From Sphingomonas lycopersici (GTDB taxonomy: Bacteria; Pseudomonadota; Alphaproteobacteria; Sphingomonadales; Sphingomonadaceae), in the NCBI RefSeq assembly GCF_026130605.1, contig NZ_JANFAU010000001.1, positions 682,001 through 746,000 on the forward strand: 64,000 bases of DNA, read 5' to 3'. Under the pieces are notes generated by a model, which ran no database searches, was not told the DNA's origin, and saw only the letters and a program-made list of their open reading frames with translations. A program made the translations under genes and the position numbers. Positions 18,686-27,307 of the stretch are shown here, piece after piece (position 1 is the first letter of the stretch; every line of letters begins with the position of its first letter).

Positions 18686-19687
18686 ATGGAGATGACGCGC
18701 AGGGGGCTGTTGGGTGGCGCGCTGGCGGGGGCGGCGATCTCGGCCGCGCCGCTGCGCGCGGCGACCACGCCCGAGGATCGCTGGATATTGCTGGGGACCG
18801 GCGGCGGGCCGGTGATGCGCAAGACGCGGATGCAGCCGGCCAATCTGCTCCAGGTCGGCGATCGTTCCTATCTGATCGATCTCGGCGCGGGGGTGACGCG
18901 GCAATTGGTGCAGGCCGGGGTCGCGCCGAGCCGGATCGACGCCGCGTTCATTTCGCATCTCCATCTCGATCATACCGCGGGGATCGCCGCCTTCCTGTCG
19001 CTCGATTGGGTACAGGCGGCGATGCAGCGGCTGCGCAGCGCCCCGGTGCCGATCTACGGCCCACCGGGGACGCAGACGGTGATCGACAGCAGCATCAAGG
19101 CGATCGCGATCCAGGCGGATATCTTCCGCGGCGAGAGCGCGCATTCGCCGCCGCCCGACAAATTCTTCTTCGGCAAGGATATCACCCAGCCGGGGCCGGT
19201 GGAGGTGTATCGCGACGAGATGCTGCGGGTGACCGCGGTCGAGAATACGCATTATGCGACGATGCACCTGCCGGCGCGGCCTTATGGCCACGACATGTCC
19301 TTCTCCTATCGCTTCGAAACGCCGCGGCGCAGCATCGTCTATACCGGCGATACCGGGCCGAGCCCCGCGGTGGAGGCGCTGGCCAGCGGCGCCGACGTGC
19401 TGATCAGCGAGATCATCGACCTGCCGGGGGTGGTCGCGGATATCCGAAGCCGCAGCGCGGACAAGAGCGTCGATGTCACCCCGATGATCCGGCATATGGA
19501 GCTGGAGCATCTGACCCCGGAGAATGTCGGCGCGCTGGCGGCGCGGGCCAAGGTGGGCAAGCTGGTGCTGACCCATTTGGGCATGGCGCCGGGGGCGGAG
19601 GATCTCGACGAAACGGCGGCGCTGGCGGCGATCCGCAAGAATTACCGCGGCCCGGTGGTGGTGGGGAAGGATCTGATGCGCGTTTGA
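18686..19687 (+). CDS. exported metallo-beta-lactamase-fold hydrolase
   Basis: A 333-residue zinc hydrolase with a twin-arginine signal (TRRGLLGGALAGAAISAAPLRA), so it is folded with metal before export. The binuclear zinc motif is HLHLDH at residues 91-96. Further ligands are likely in NTHYATMHL, TGDTGPSP and THLGM. The layout resembles RNase Z/arylsulfatase-like MBL proteins used on esters or phosphodiesters rather than true beta-lactamases. A GGAGAG ribosome site is present. No operon partner is evident. Confidence 0.82.
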   Translation: MEMTRRGLLGGALAGAAISAAPLRAATTPEDRWILLGTGGGPVMRKTRMQPANLLQVGDRSYLIDLGAGVTRQLVQAGVAPSRIDAAFISHLHLDHTAGIAAFLSLDWVQAAMQRLRSAPVPIYGPPGTQTVIDSSIKAIAIQADIFRGESAHSPPPDKFFFGKDITQPGPVEVYRDEMLRVTAVENTHYATMHLPARPYGHDMSFSYRFETPRRSIVYTGDTGPSPAVEALASGADVLISEIIDLPGVVADIRSRSADKSVDVTPMIRHMELEHLTPENVGALAARAKVGKLVLTHLGMAPGAEDLDETAALAAIRKNYRGPVVVGKDLMRV

Positions 19688-19716
19688 GCATCGCGCCTCA
19701 GATCGGGACGACCTCT

Positions 19717-19798
19717 CCGTTCGCGCTGAGCTTGTCGAAGCCCTGGCTTTTTCTTCCGACGAAGAAGGACAGCCCTGCGACGAGCGCAGGGCGAACGG
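19717..19798. repeat. REP-like palindromic intergenic element
   Basis: Two imperfectly matching inverted arms of 28 bp (19717-19744 and 19771-19798) flank a smaller TTCTTC/GAAGAA hairpin at 19751-19766. The left arm contains CGCTGAGCTTGTCGAAG, a sequence I know as a frequent intergenic repeat in sphingomonad genomes. It lies between the convergent hydrolase and amidohydrolase genes and may also end transcription. Confidence 0.6.
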
Positions 19799-19858
19799 AT
19801 CATAGCCGCCCACGAATGTTCGGGCCCGGCGCCGATCCAGCCCCGGGCCCCCGTTTTC

Positions 19859-21898
19859 TTACTTCGGCATCCCGCTCAATCCGCTCGCCGTGCGCAGCGC
19901 GGTGCCGTCGAGGCGATAGCCGTCGAGGAACACGGTGTTGACGTGGCGGAGGGTGCCGAGATCCTTCGAGGTGTCGCCGTCGACGAGGATGATGTCGGCG
20001 GCCTTGCCCGGCGCGATCGATCCGGCGCGATCGGCCATCCCGGTTATCCGCGCGGGGATGATGGTCGCGGTCTGCAATGCCTCGGCGTTGCTCAGCCCGG
20101 CCTGCTGGTAGAGCTCCAGCTCGCGCACCAGCTCGAGCCCATAGCCGTCGGTGCCCGCGACGATCCGCACCCCGGCCTTGTGCAGCCGGTTGACCAGCCC
20201 GACCATCTTGTCGAAGCTCTTGCGGAAATCGTCGCGCGTCAGCCCGCCGAACAAGGGATAGCCGCCGACCCGCCAGCTCCGCGCGACCGCGGGCGGCGCG
20301 ATATCGGCGAAGGGCGCATATTCGGGCGAGATCGCCGAGCCGTCGGAGGTCATCATCGGCTCCCACACCGTCAGCGTCGGATCGATGATCGTGCCGCGCT
20401 TGGCGAGCTCGGCATAAAAGGCCGTCATCGCCGGGGAATCGAGATCGACGTCCTTGCCGTATTTCGCCGGGCCTTCGAGCCGCGCGGCGGTATTGGCCTT
20501 GTCGACCACCTCCTGCGGCATCGCCTGCATCATGATGAAATTGATGTGGGTGACCTCGTCATAGCCCGCGCGCACCGCATCGAGCGGGCGCATCCCGGCG
20601 GGGATATGGCCGTGGACGTGGAGCCCCAATTTGTGCGCCTCGGCGGCGGCCGGGGCGATCCACGCCGGATTCATCGAGGTGTAGAATTTCGCGCCCCACA
20701 GCCCGGCCTGTTTGATCTTGTCGACCGCGGCGACCGCCTCCGCCGCCGAGGAGACGGTGAGCGCCCCCTGCGCGGCGAGCGGGTCCTTGCGATCGATGAT
20801 CACCGAGATCTTGCCGTCGGGGGCGAGCAGATCGCCCGCCGCGCGGCGCCTGTAGATGCTGTGCGCGTCGTCGATCAGCGAGCCCGGGCTGCGATAATTG
20901 GTCATCCCGGTCGCGACATTCTGCAGCAGGTTCCAGTCGTCGCCGACATGCTGGTGCGAATCCCACAGCCCCGGCGACAGCGTCTTGCCGCGCCCGTCGA
21001 TCACCGTCGCGCCGGCGGGAGGCTTGATCGACCCGCCCGCGGCGACCGCGGCGACCTTGCCCCCGGCGATCAGCACCGCGCGATCGGGCAGATATTTGCC
21101 CGCCACCGAATCGAACATCAGCACATGATCGACCAGCGTCGGCGTGCGATTGGCCGGGGTGAGGAATTGATGCGCGACATCGCGGACCATCGCCGCGGTG
21201 GCCTTGTCCTGGATCTCCTTCAGCTTCGGGCCGTTCTTCTCATATCCTTCGGGCAGCAGCGAAATGACCCCGGCATTGCCGAAGAAGCGATTGTCCTTGT
21301 CGAGCCACACCGGCAGCGGGGCGAAGCTGTAGCCGCGGATGAAGGCGAGTTTGACCGTTTCCGCGCCGTTCGGCCCGTCGATCTGCGCCGGCTGGCCGAT
21401 CGTGATGCTGGCATGCCCGCCCGGCAGCATGTCGATGCCCTTGTCCCCGGCAGCGACCAGCGCGTCGACCTCGCGTTCGGCGGCGAGCGGCGGCCCGCCA
21501 TAGGTGTTGTAGCGTTTGCCGGCGAACGGGGCCGAGCCCGAATCGATCACCGTCTTCCACCGCGCGACGCCGCCCGCGTCGACGTCGAACGTTTCGGTCG
21601 CGTCGCCCTGATCGGTATAGCCGCGGATCGCGATCGCGGTCGGCCGCTTGTCCGGCCCGAGCGTCATCACCTCGTCGGTCTCGGTGACCCAGCCGCGCAG
21701 CGACATCGACATGCGATAGGCGATCCGCCCGTCGGGCATCGTCCACGACCAGACGTCGCCGTGTTTTCCGGCGATCGAGCTGAAGGTATAGTGACGCGCG
21801 CCAGCCGGCGCGGTCATCAGCTGATCCTTTGAGATCGGCTCGGCGGTGGCGGTCGACGCGGCAATGACGAGCAGAGACGCGAATAATATCCGGCGCAT
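19859..21898 (-). CDS. secreted amidohydrolase family protein
   Basis: A 679-residue exported protein with a signal peptide (ILFASLLVIAASTATA). The first ~270 residues are a family-specific beta-rich domain without obvious motif. The C-terminal two thirds form a metal-dependent amidohydrolase: LSPGLWDSHQHVGDD (metal HxH), HVHGHIPAGM, EVTHINFIMMQ, and GTDGYGLELVREL (late catalytic Asp), ending in APGKAADIILVDGD. Related proteins are imidazolonepropionase-like or prolidase-like hydrolases of unknown substrate. It faces the MBL hydrolase gene and the RlpA gene is divergent; no clear pathway partner is seen. Confidence 0.85.
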   Translation of the reverse strand: MRRILFASLLVIAASTATAEPISKDQLMTAPAGARHYTFSSIAGKHGDVWSWTMPDGRIAYRMSMSLRGWVTETDEVMTLGPDKRPTAIAIRGYTDQGDATETFDVDAGGVARWKTVIDSGSAPFAGKRYNTYGGPPLAAEREVDALVAAGDKGIDMLPGGHASITIGQPAQIDGPNGAETVKLAFIRGYSFAPLPVWLDKDNRFFGNAGVISLLPEGYEKNGPKLKEIQDKATAAMVRDVAHQFLTPANRTPTLVDHVLMFDSVAGKYLPDRAVLIAGGKVAAVAAGGSIKPPAGATVIDGRGKTLSPGLWDSHQHVGDDWNLLQNVATGMTNYRSPGSLIDDAHSIYRRRAAGDLLAPDGKISVIIDRKDPLAAQGALTVSSAAEAVAAVDKIKQAGLWGAKFYTSMNPAWIAPAAAEAHKLGLHVHGHIPAGMRPLDAVRAGYDEVTHINFIMMQAMPQEVVDKANTAARLEGPAKYGKDVDLDSPAMTAFYAELAKRGTIIDPTLTVWEPMMTSDGSAISPEYAPFADIAPPAVARSWRVGGYPLFGGLTRDDFRKSFDKMVGLVNRLHKAGVRIVAGTDGYGLELVRELELYQQAGLSNAEALQTATIIPARITGMADRAGSIAPGKAADIILVDGDTSKDLGTLRHVNTVFLDGYRLDGTALRTASGLSGMPK

Positions 21899-22080
21899 AG
21901 ATGTGGCCCCTCAACGAGAATGGGGCGGAAACTGACAAGCCGCTGGCGCCAGCGCAACGATTGTTTGATCGCGCGGCAGCTTGTCGCGCTCACTGTGGCG
22001 CCGCTGCCGCATCGCGGACCCGGAATCAGCGTCACAAAGCGGCTTCATGAACGCGCGTCGGACGATTACGGTCGCGTGCG

Positions 22081-22707
22081 ATGCTGGACCAAATCAACAT
22101 CCGCGCCGCAAGCGTCCTCGCCGCGGTCCTGATCCTCGCGGGGTGCGCGGGCGGCAATTATCGCCCCGTCAGCGATACGCCGGTCAGGATCGGCCGGCCC
22201 TATGTCGTCCGCGGCACGACCTTTGTCCCCGCCGCCGATCCGACCTACGACATGCTCGGCTATGCAAGCTGGTATGGCGCGGAATCGGGCAATCGAACCG
22301 CCAACGGCGAACGCTTCCGTCCGCGCTGGATCACCGCGGCACACACGACATTGCCGCTGCCGACCTATGTCGAGGTGACCGCGCTCGAAACCGGGCGGCG
22401 GATCATCGTGCGGATCAACGATCGCGGGCCGTTTGCGACCGGTGGCGGGCGCATCATCGACCTGTCGCGCGGTGCCGCCGACGAACTCGGCATCAAGGCG
22501 CAAGGGCATGCGCCGGTCCGCGTCCGCCGCGTCGAGCCTTCGGAGAAAGATCGCGCACGGTTGCGCGCGGGCAAGCCGGCGAGCGAGCTGCCGCCATTGC
22601 CGCCGGGGCAATTGGCGAACCTGCGCATGCAGCTTGCGACCGGTATGCAGGCGCCCATCGCCGAGTCCGGCGATCCGGGCGCGCCGATCACCCCGTTGCG
22701 GCGCTGA
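22081..22707 (+). CDS. rlpA: septal-ring lytic transglycosylase RlpA family lipoprotein
   Basis: Outer-membrane lipoprotein of 208 residues. A signal ending in the lipobox LAGC (Cys22) precedes the double-psi beta-barrel domain: GYASWYGAESGNRTANGERF, AAHTTLPLPTYVEVTALETGR and VRINDRGPF, all hallmarks of RlpA. Homologues cleave or bind peptidoglycan strands lacking stem peptides. The C-terminal SPOR domain of longer homologues is absent; the tail after the barrel is only ~60 residues of Pro-rich linker. Hence lytic activity or septal targeting may differ. The upstream ribosome site is weak. Confidence 0.87.
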   Translation: MLDQINIRAASVLAAVLILAGCAGGNYRPVSDTPVRIGRPYVVRGTTFVPAADPTYDMLGYASWYGAESGNRTANGERFRPRWITAAHTTLPLPTYVEVTALETGRRIIVRINDRGPFATGGGRIIDLSRGAADELGIKAQGHAPVRVRRVEPSEKDRARLRAGKPASELPPLPPGQLANLRMQLATGMQAPIAESGDPGAPITPLRR

Positions 22708-22724
22708 GACGAAAGGCCAGTGTC

Positions 22725-22766
22725 GGCGCCGGCCCGCCCAAGGGAGAAGGGGCCTTGGCCGGCGCC
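22725..22766. terminator. hairpin between convergent rlpA and decarboxylase genes
   Basis: GGCGCCGGCC at 22725-22734 pairs with GGCCGGCGCC at 22757-22766; flanking bases extend the stem imperfectly. It lies in the 65-bp gap between converging genes. Confidence 0.55.
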
Positions 22767-22772
22767 GCTGGC

Positions 22773-23798
22773 TCAGCTCTGCTGAACCAGATTCTGGCGT
22801 GTCGTAAAGGATTGCTCGGGGAATCGTTCGAAGATCAGGCCGCTATTCTGCGATCCGAGGAAGTCGTCGAAATAAGCGATCGTATGGCGCAGCCCCTCGC
22901 GCAGCATCACGGTCGGTTGCCAGCCGAGTTCGGTCCGCGCCAGCTCGATATCGGGGCGACGCTGGCGCGGATCGTCGGTCGGCAGCGGCTTGCGCACCAG
23001 TTGGGACTTGGAACGGGTCAGTTCGAGGATCGTCTCGGCAAGCTCCAATATGGTGAACTCTCCGGGATTGCCGATATTGACCGGGCCGGTGAAATCGTCG
23101 GGACTGGCCATCAGCCGGATCAGGCCCTCGATCAGATCGTCGACATAGCAGAAGGAGCGCGTCTGCTCGCCGTCGCCATAAATGGTGATCGGCTGGCCGG
23201 TGAGCGCCTGCATGATGAAATTCGAGACGACGCGGCCGTCGCCCGGGTCCATCCGTGGGCCATAGGTGTTGAAGATGCGCGCGATCTTGATCTTCACCGA
23301 TCGCTCGCGATGATAATCGAAGAACAGCGTTTCGGCGCAGCGCTTGCCCTCGTCGTAGCAAGCGCGCGGGCCGGTGGTGTTCACCCGGCCCCAATAATCC
23401 TCGCGCTGCGGGTGGATTTCGGGATCGCCATAGACTTCGCTGGTCGACGCCTGGAGAATCTTCGCGCCGACGCGTCGCGCAAGGCCGAGCATGTTGATCG
23501 CGCCGTGGACGCTCGTCTTGGTGGTCTGCACCGGGTTGACGCGATATTGGATCGGCGAGGCCGGGCAGGCGAGATTGTATATCTCGTCGACTTCGACGAA
23601 CAGCGGGAAGGTCACATCGTGCCGCAGGAACTCGAAGCGAGGATTGCCGAGGAGATGGCTGATATTGTTCTTCGATCCGGTGAAGAAATTGTCGACGCAC
23701 AATACCTCATGCCCGCGGGCGATCAGCCTGTCGCAGAGATGAGAGCCGAGGAATCCGGCGCCACCGGTGACCAATATTCGTTTTACACCCCTGTTCAT
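22773..23798 (-). CDS. UDP-glucuronate decarboxylase (UDP-xylose synthase) family
   Basis: NAD+-dependent short-chain dehydrogenase-type enzyme of 341 residues that converts UDP-glucuronate to UDP-xylose. Visible are GGAGFLG at residues 12-18, [26 protein letters not shown] and the catalytic YDEGKR, a combination specific for this family, followed by [11 protein letters not shown] and [14 protein letters not shown]. It is the last gene of the left exopolysaccharide operon, so xylose, or a pentose made from it, is probably in the polymer. Its first 92 bp overlap the end of the upstream glycosyltransferase in another frame. GGGAG ahead of the ATG supports the start. Confidence 0.92.
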   Translation of the reverse strand: MNRGVKRILVTGGAGFLGSHLCDRLIARGHEVLCVDNFFTGSKNNISHLLGNPRFEFLRHDVTFPLFVEVDEIYNLACPASPIQYRVNPVQTTKTSVHGAINMLGLARRVGAKILQASTSEVYGDPEIHPQREDYWGRVNTTGPRACYDEGKRCAETLFFDYHRERSVKIKIARIFNTYGPRMDPGDGRVVSNFIMQALTGQPITIYGDGEQTRSFCYVDDLIEGLIRLMASPDDFTGPVNIGNPGEFTILELAETILELTRSKSQLVRKPLPTDDPRQRRPDIELARTELGWQPTVMLREGLRHTIAYFDDFLGSQNSGLIFERFPEQSFTTRQNLVQQS

Positions 23799-24777
23799 CG
23801 TTCTGCTCCCTTCGGTTGTGCAACGGAGGCTCGCGAAACATCGTCTTGATCATCGCGCCGAGATATCGGCGGCTGAACCGTGCCATCTCGGCATGGCCGC
23901 TGCCCGGCCGCACGGCGGCGAGCAGGCTGAAGATCGCCCAGCGGCTGGCATAGCCGGTAAAAAGGATCGCGTCGTAGCACAGCCGGGCGAGCGGCCCGCG
24001 CCCCTGGCGGAAGAAGAAACGCGGCCCCTTGTAGACCGTCGCCAGCACCTCCAGCGAGGTCTGCCGGGCAAAGCTCTGCCCGTGGTGGTGGGTGATGCTC
24101 TGTCGTGCGGAATAAAGTACCTTCCACCCCGCGTCGCGGACGCGCCGGCACACCTCCATATCCTCGCCGAACATGAAGAAGGCGGGATCGAAGATGCGCG
24201 GCCCCGCCGCCGCGCGCCGGAAGGTGAGCGACGCGCCCGACACCCAGTCGATCGGGCGAATGCCGGGCGGATCGTCGTCGAGATAGACCGCCGGCGGCGC
24301 CCAGCGGCGCGGCAGCAGGTGGCCGAGAAACAGATAGTTCCACGCGAGATTGGCGAGGGTGGGAAAGGCGCCGCCGGACGCGCGCTGGAAACTGCCGTCG
24401 CTGTTGCGCAGCCGCGCGCCGAGGATGCCGATCGCCGGATCGCCCGCGATCGTCGCCAGCATCGTCGCAATGGCGTCGCGGTCGACCATCGTATCGGGGT
24501 TGAGCAGCATGACGAACGGCGCGGCGGTCGCCTCGTAACCGCGCTGGCAGCCGCGCGCGAAGCCGAGGTTGGCGCCGCTTTCGATCAGCCGCACCGCGGG
24601 GAATTCCGCCGCGACCATCGCCGCGCTGCCGTCGGCGGAATCATTGTCGACGACGATCGTCTCGATGTCGCCCGGCGCCAGCCCCTCGCTGTCGCGGACC
24701 GCGGCGAGACAGTCGCGGAGCAGATCGCGGACGTTCCAGTTGACGATGATGATGGCGAGGCGCGGCGGCGCGATCAT
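23707..24777 (-). CDS. glycosyltransferase family 2
   Basis: A 356-residue GT-A-fold transferase beginning [20 protein letters not shown]. The nucleotide-sugar site is shown by [11 protein letters not shown] and the DxD-type LNPDTM, with ASLTFRR and [12 protein letters not shown] further on, like rhamnosyltransferases of the WbbL type. It adds one sugar to the lipid-linked repeat on the cytoplasmic face. Its start overlaps the upstream gene by 4 bp. The final ~30 residues run out of frame through the start of the decarboxylase gene; this tail ([19 protein letters not shown]) looks non-conserved. Confidence 0.87.
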   Translation of the reverse strand: MIAPPRLAIIIVNWNVRDLLRDCLAAVRDSEGLAPGDIETIVVDNDSADGSAAMVAAEFPAVRLIESGANLGFARGCQRGYEATAAPFVMLLNPDTMVDRDAIATMLATIAGDPAIGILGARLRNSDGSFQRASGGAFPTLANLAWNYLFLGHLLPRRWAPPAVYLDDDPPGIRPIDWVSGASLTFRRAAAGPRIFDPAFFMFGEDMEVCRRVRDAGWKVLYSARQSITHHHGQSFARQTSLEVLATVYKGPRFFFRQGRGPLARLCYDAILFTGYASRWAIFSLLAAVRPGSGHAEMARFSRRYLGAMIKTMFREPPLHNRREQNDEQGCKTNIGHRWRRIPRLSSLRQADRPRA

Positions 24778-25877
24778 GCCGCGATATCCCGATAGAGCGC
24801 GGCATAGGACGGGCGCAGCGTCGACCAGGCGTAATTGGCGCGGACATGATCGCTCATCACGCGCCGCTGGCGTTCGGCGGGGTCGTGCATCATCGTTTCG
24901 AGCAATTGCGCGAGCGCGCCCGGCGCGGTCATGTCGATCCAGCAATCGGGATTGGGCAGCAGCCAGCGGAAATGCGGCGCATCGTGGGTGACGACGGGCA
25001 GCCCCGCCCCCGCCGCCTCGACCAGCGCGAGCCCGAATGCCTCGAAGGTCGCGGCATGCGGCATGACATCGGCCAGGGCGTAGAGCTCGCCGACCTCGCT
25101 GGAGCGAACATGCGTCACCCGCACCCGATCGCCGAGGCGCGCGCGGGCGTAATCGGGCAGATCGGGATCGCCATGATCGAGGCTGCCGTCGAGCCACAGC
25201 AACGGCGCGCCCGGCAGGCGCGCGACCTCGTCGATCAGGTGGTGGGTGCGCTTGTGCCCGCGATTGAGCGCCGCGACCGAGAGGATCACGAAGCGATCGG
25301 AGGGGATGCCGTGCCTCGCGCGCAATTCGGCGCGGCCGAGCCGGGTATGGAAATGGTCCGGGCGGTATCCGCAGGGCACCAGCCGCATCGCGCGCGCCGT
25401 CTGGCCGCCCGCCACCGCCTCGGCGAGCGTCGCGGCGGAAATCTGGTGGAGCACGTCGCACGGCGGATAATCGCGCGGCGGCATCGCCGTCCCCTCGGTA
25501 TAGAGCAGGCGGAAGCGCAGTTTCAGCGCGCGGCGCAGGTGGAACAGAAGCCGCGCGAGCGGCGGATCGATGACGTGGACGATATCGTAGCGGCCGTCGC
25601 GCAGATGGGGCAGCAGCGCGAGCGCGAAGGTGAGGCATTCGGCGTGCATCGGGGTGCGCCGCATCAGCCGGTGGATCGGCAGATAGCGGATCGCACGCCC
25701 GCCGCGCGCCAGGAAGGGGAGCGCGATCTCGTCCGCGGTGCGCGGGCCGCCGCCCTTGAACAACGTCATGCTGAAGTCGCGGCGCATCTCGTCGAACAGG
25801 TCGCGGAACAGGCGTTCGAACCCGCGTTGCACCAGCCCGACGCCGGGGCAGGCGATCGCGACGCGCGGCGCGCTCAT
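24774..25877 (-). CDS. glycosyltransferase family 4
   Basis: A 367-residue GT-B-fold transferase for exopolysaccharide assembly. The N-terminal domain starts MSAPRVAIACPGVGLVQRGFERLF and contains YDIVHVIDPP. The C-terminal domain has ILSVAALNRGHKRTHHLI and the sugar-nucleotide EX7E motif in FEAFGLALVEAAGAGLPVV. ATGA overlaps join it to the flippase upstream and the family 2 enzyme downstream, so all are translated in concert. Donor and acceptor cannot be predicted. Confidence 0.87.
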   Translation of the reverse strand: MSAPRVAIACPGVGLVQRGFERLFRDLFDEMRRDFSMTLFKGGGPRTADEIALPFLARGGRAIRYLPIHRLMRRTPMHAECLTFALALLPHLRDGRYDIVHVIDPPLARLLFHLRRALKLRFRLLYTEGTAMPPRDYPPCDVLHQISAATLAEAVAGGQTARAMRLVPCGYRPDHFHTRLGRAELRARHGIPSDRFVILSVAALNRGHKRTHHLIDEVARLPGAPLLWLDGSLDHGDPDLPDYARARLGDRVRVTHVRSSEVGELYALADVMPHAATFEAFGLALVEAAGAGLPVVTHDAPHFRWLLPNPDCWIDMTAPGALAQLLETMMHDPAERQRRVMSDHVRANYAWSTLRPSYAALYRDIAA

Positions 25878-27307
25878 GCCATGCCTCCCGAAACGATCAT
25901 CCGGCCCTGGCGCAGCTCGTGCCACAGCGGCCGGATGCTGAAGCGCGCCGCGACCGCGGCGATCGCCGCCAGCGTCGTCACCAGCGTGCCGGCAACGACC
26001 CCGCCGAGGAAGGAGCCGGCGATCGGGCTGGCGTCGACGATCGCCACCGATGCCGCCGCGATGGCCAGCAACGCCGCGACCGGTCGCCAGTCGAGCCGAA
26101 TCTGCACCGCGCGCTGGCCGAGCCAGGAGACGATCGCGGTGCCAAGGAGCAGCTCGACGACGAGATAGCCGATCGCCGCGCCGAGCACGCCGAAGCGCGG
26201 GACGAGCAACAGCAGCGCCGCGCCCTGGCCAATCAGCGACAGCAACGTCAGCCCCATCGCCTTTCCCTGCCACCCGGCGATGACGATCAGCGGCGACATG
26301 ACGGTGGTGATCGCGCGCAGCAGCAGGGTCCATGCCATCAGCCGCAGCACCGCGACCCCCGCGAGGAATTCGGGCCCCATCAGCCCCATCAGGAACGATG
26401 CGCCGCCGTGGATGCCGGCGAACATCAGCGCCGCCGCGCCGGTGGAGAGGATCAGCGCGGCCTGTTGCGCGCGCGCCAGCCCGGCGCCGCGTTGCGCGAG
26501 GACGGGGAAGAAGGCCGAGGTGACACCCTGCACCGCGACCAGCACGGGGAAGATGAAGCGCGCCGCCGCCATGTAGAGCGCAACCGCCTTGAGATCGAGC
26601 AAACGCGCGAGAAGCAGCGGCGCGAGCGCGTCATAGGTGACGACCAGCAGCCCGGCGAGGCCGAGCGGCGCCGCTTGCTTGAGCAGATCCAGCGCCATCC
26701 CGCGCGGCGGCGCGCGGCGGCGCATCAGCGGCGCGGCCCAGTGGATCGCCAACCCCGCCTGAACGAGACGCGCCGCGGCGAAGGCGGCGGTCAGCAGCGC
26801 GACCGGCGCGCCGGCCCAGGCCGCCGCCGCCAGCAGCGGCAGCGTCGCGAGCGTCCCCGCCAGCTCCGCGGCGATATCGCGGTCCATCCGCATCGCGAGC
26901 CGCAGCGCCGCGCGCGCCGGCTGGAGCCACGCATTGGCGAGCACCGAGGCGCCGCCGACCAGCCCCGCGAGCACCAGCGCGCGATCATCGCCCATCGCCA
27001 GCAGCAGCAGCGGCAGGGCCGCGGCGCCCGCTACGCCCTGAAGCGCCTTGATCCGTGCGAGCGCGGTCAGCAGCGTGTCGCGCCGCGCGGGCACATGCGC
27101 GATATCGCGCACGGCGATGTCGGTCTGGCCGAAATCGACCAGCCATTCGAACAAGGTCACATAGGCCAGCACCAGCATGTAGGCGCCGAAATCGGCCGCG
27201 CCGGCGAGCCGCGCGACGATCAGCGCGCTGATCATGCGCAGCGCCGACAAGGCGATCCTGCCGGCGACGAGGCTGGCGGAATTATGGAGGAGGCTGCGCG
27301 CGCTCAT
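25874..27307 (-). CDS. polysaccharide repeat-unit flippase (Wzx-like)
   Basis: A 477-residue membrane protein with about 12-14 hydrophobic segments and the MATE/MOP-type polysaccharide-biosynthesis layout (ALRMISALIVARLAGAADFGAYMLVLAYVTLFEWLVDFGQTDIAV). It would flip the undecaprenyl-linked oligosaccharide to the periplasm. It lies between the polymerase and glycosyltransferase genes, with 4-bp overlaps on both sides. The family assignment is good; the repeat-unit specificity is unknown. Confidence 0.85.
   Translation of the reverse strand: MSARSLLHNSASLVAGRIALSALRMISALIVARLAGAADFGAYMLVLAYVTLFEWLVDFGQTDIAVRDIAHVPARRDTLLTALARIKALQGVAGAAALPLLLLAMGDDRALVLAGLVGGASVLANAWLQPARAALRLAMRMDRDIAAELAGTLATLPLLAAAAWAGAPVALLTAAFAAARLVQAGLAIHWAAPLMRRRAPPRGMALDLLKQAAPLGLAGLLVVTYDALAPLLLARLLDLKAVALYMAAARFIFPVLVAVQGVTSAFFPVLAQRGAGLARAQQAALILSTGAAALMFAGIHGGASFLMGLMGPEFLAGVAVLRLMAWTLLLRAITTVMSPLIVIAGWQGKAMGLTLLSLIGQGAALLLLVPRFGVLGAAIGYLVVELLLGTAIVSWLGQRAVQIRLDWRPVAALLAIAAASVAIVDASPIAGSFLGGVVAGTLVTTLAAIAAVAARFSIRPLWHELRQGRMIVSGGMA

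Noticed and set aside
18686-19687. Beta-lactamase
   Set aside because: The HxHxDH fold is shared by many hydrolases; the twin-arginine signal and layout fit a general MBL-fold hydrolase better than an antibiotic enzyme.
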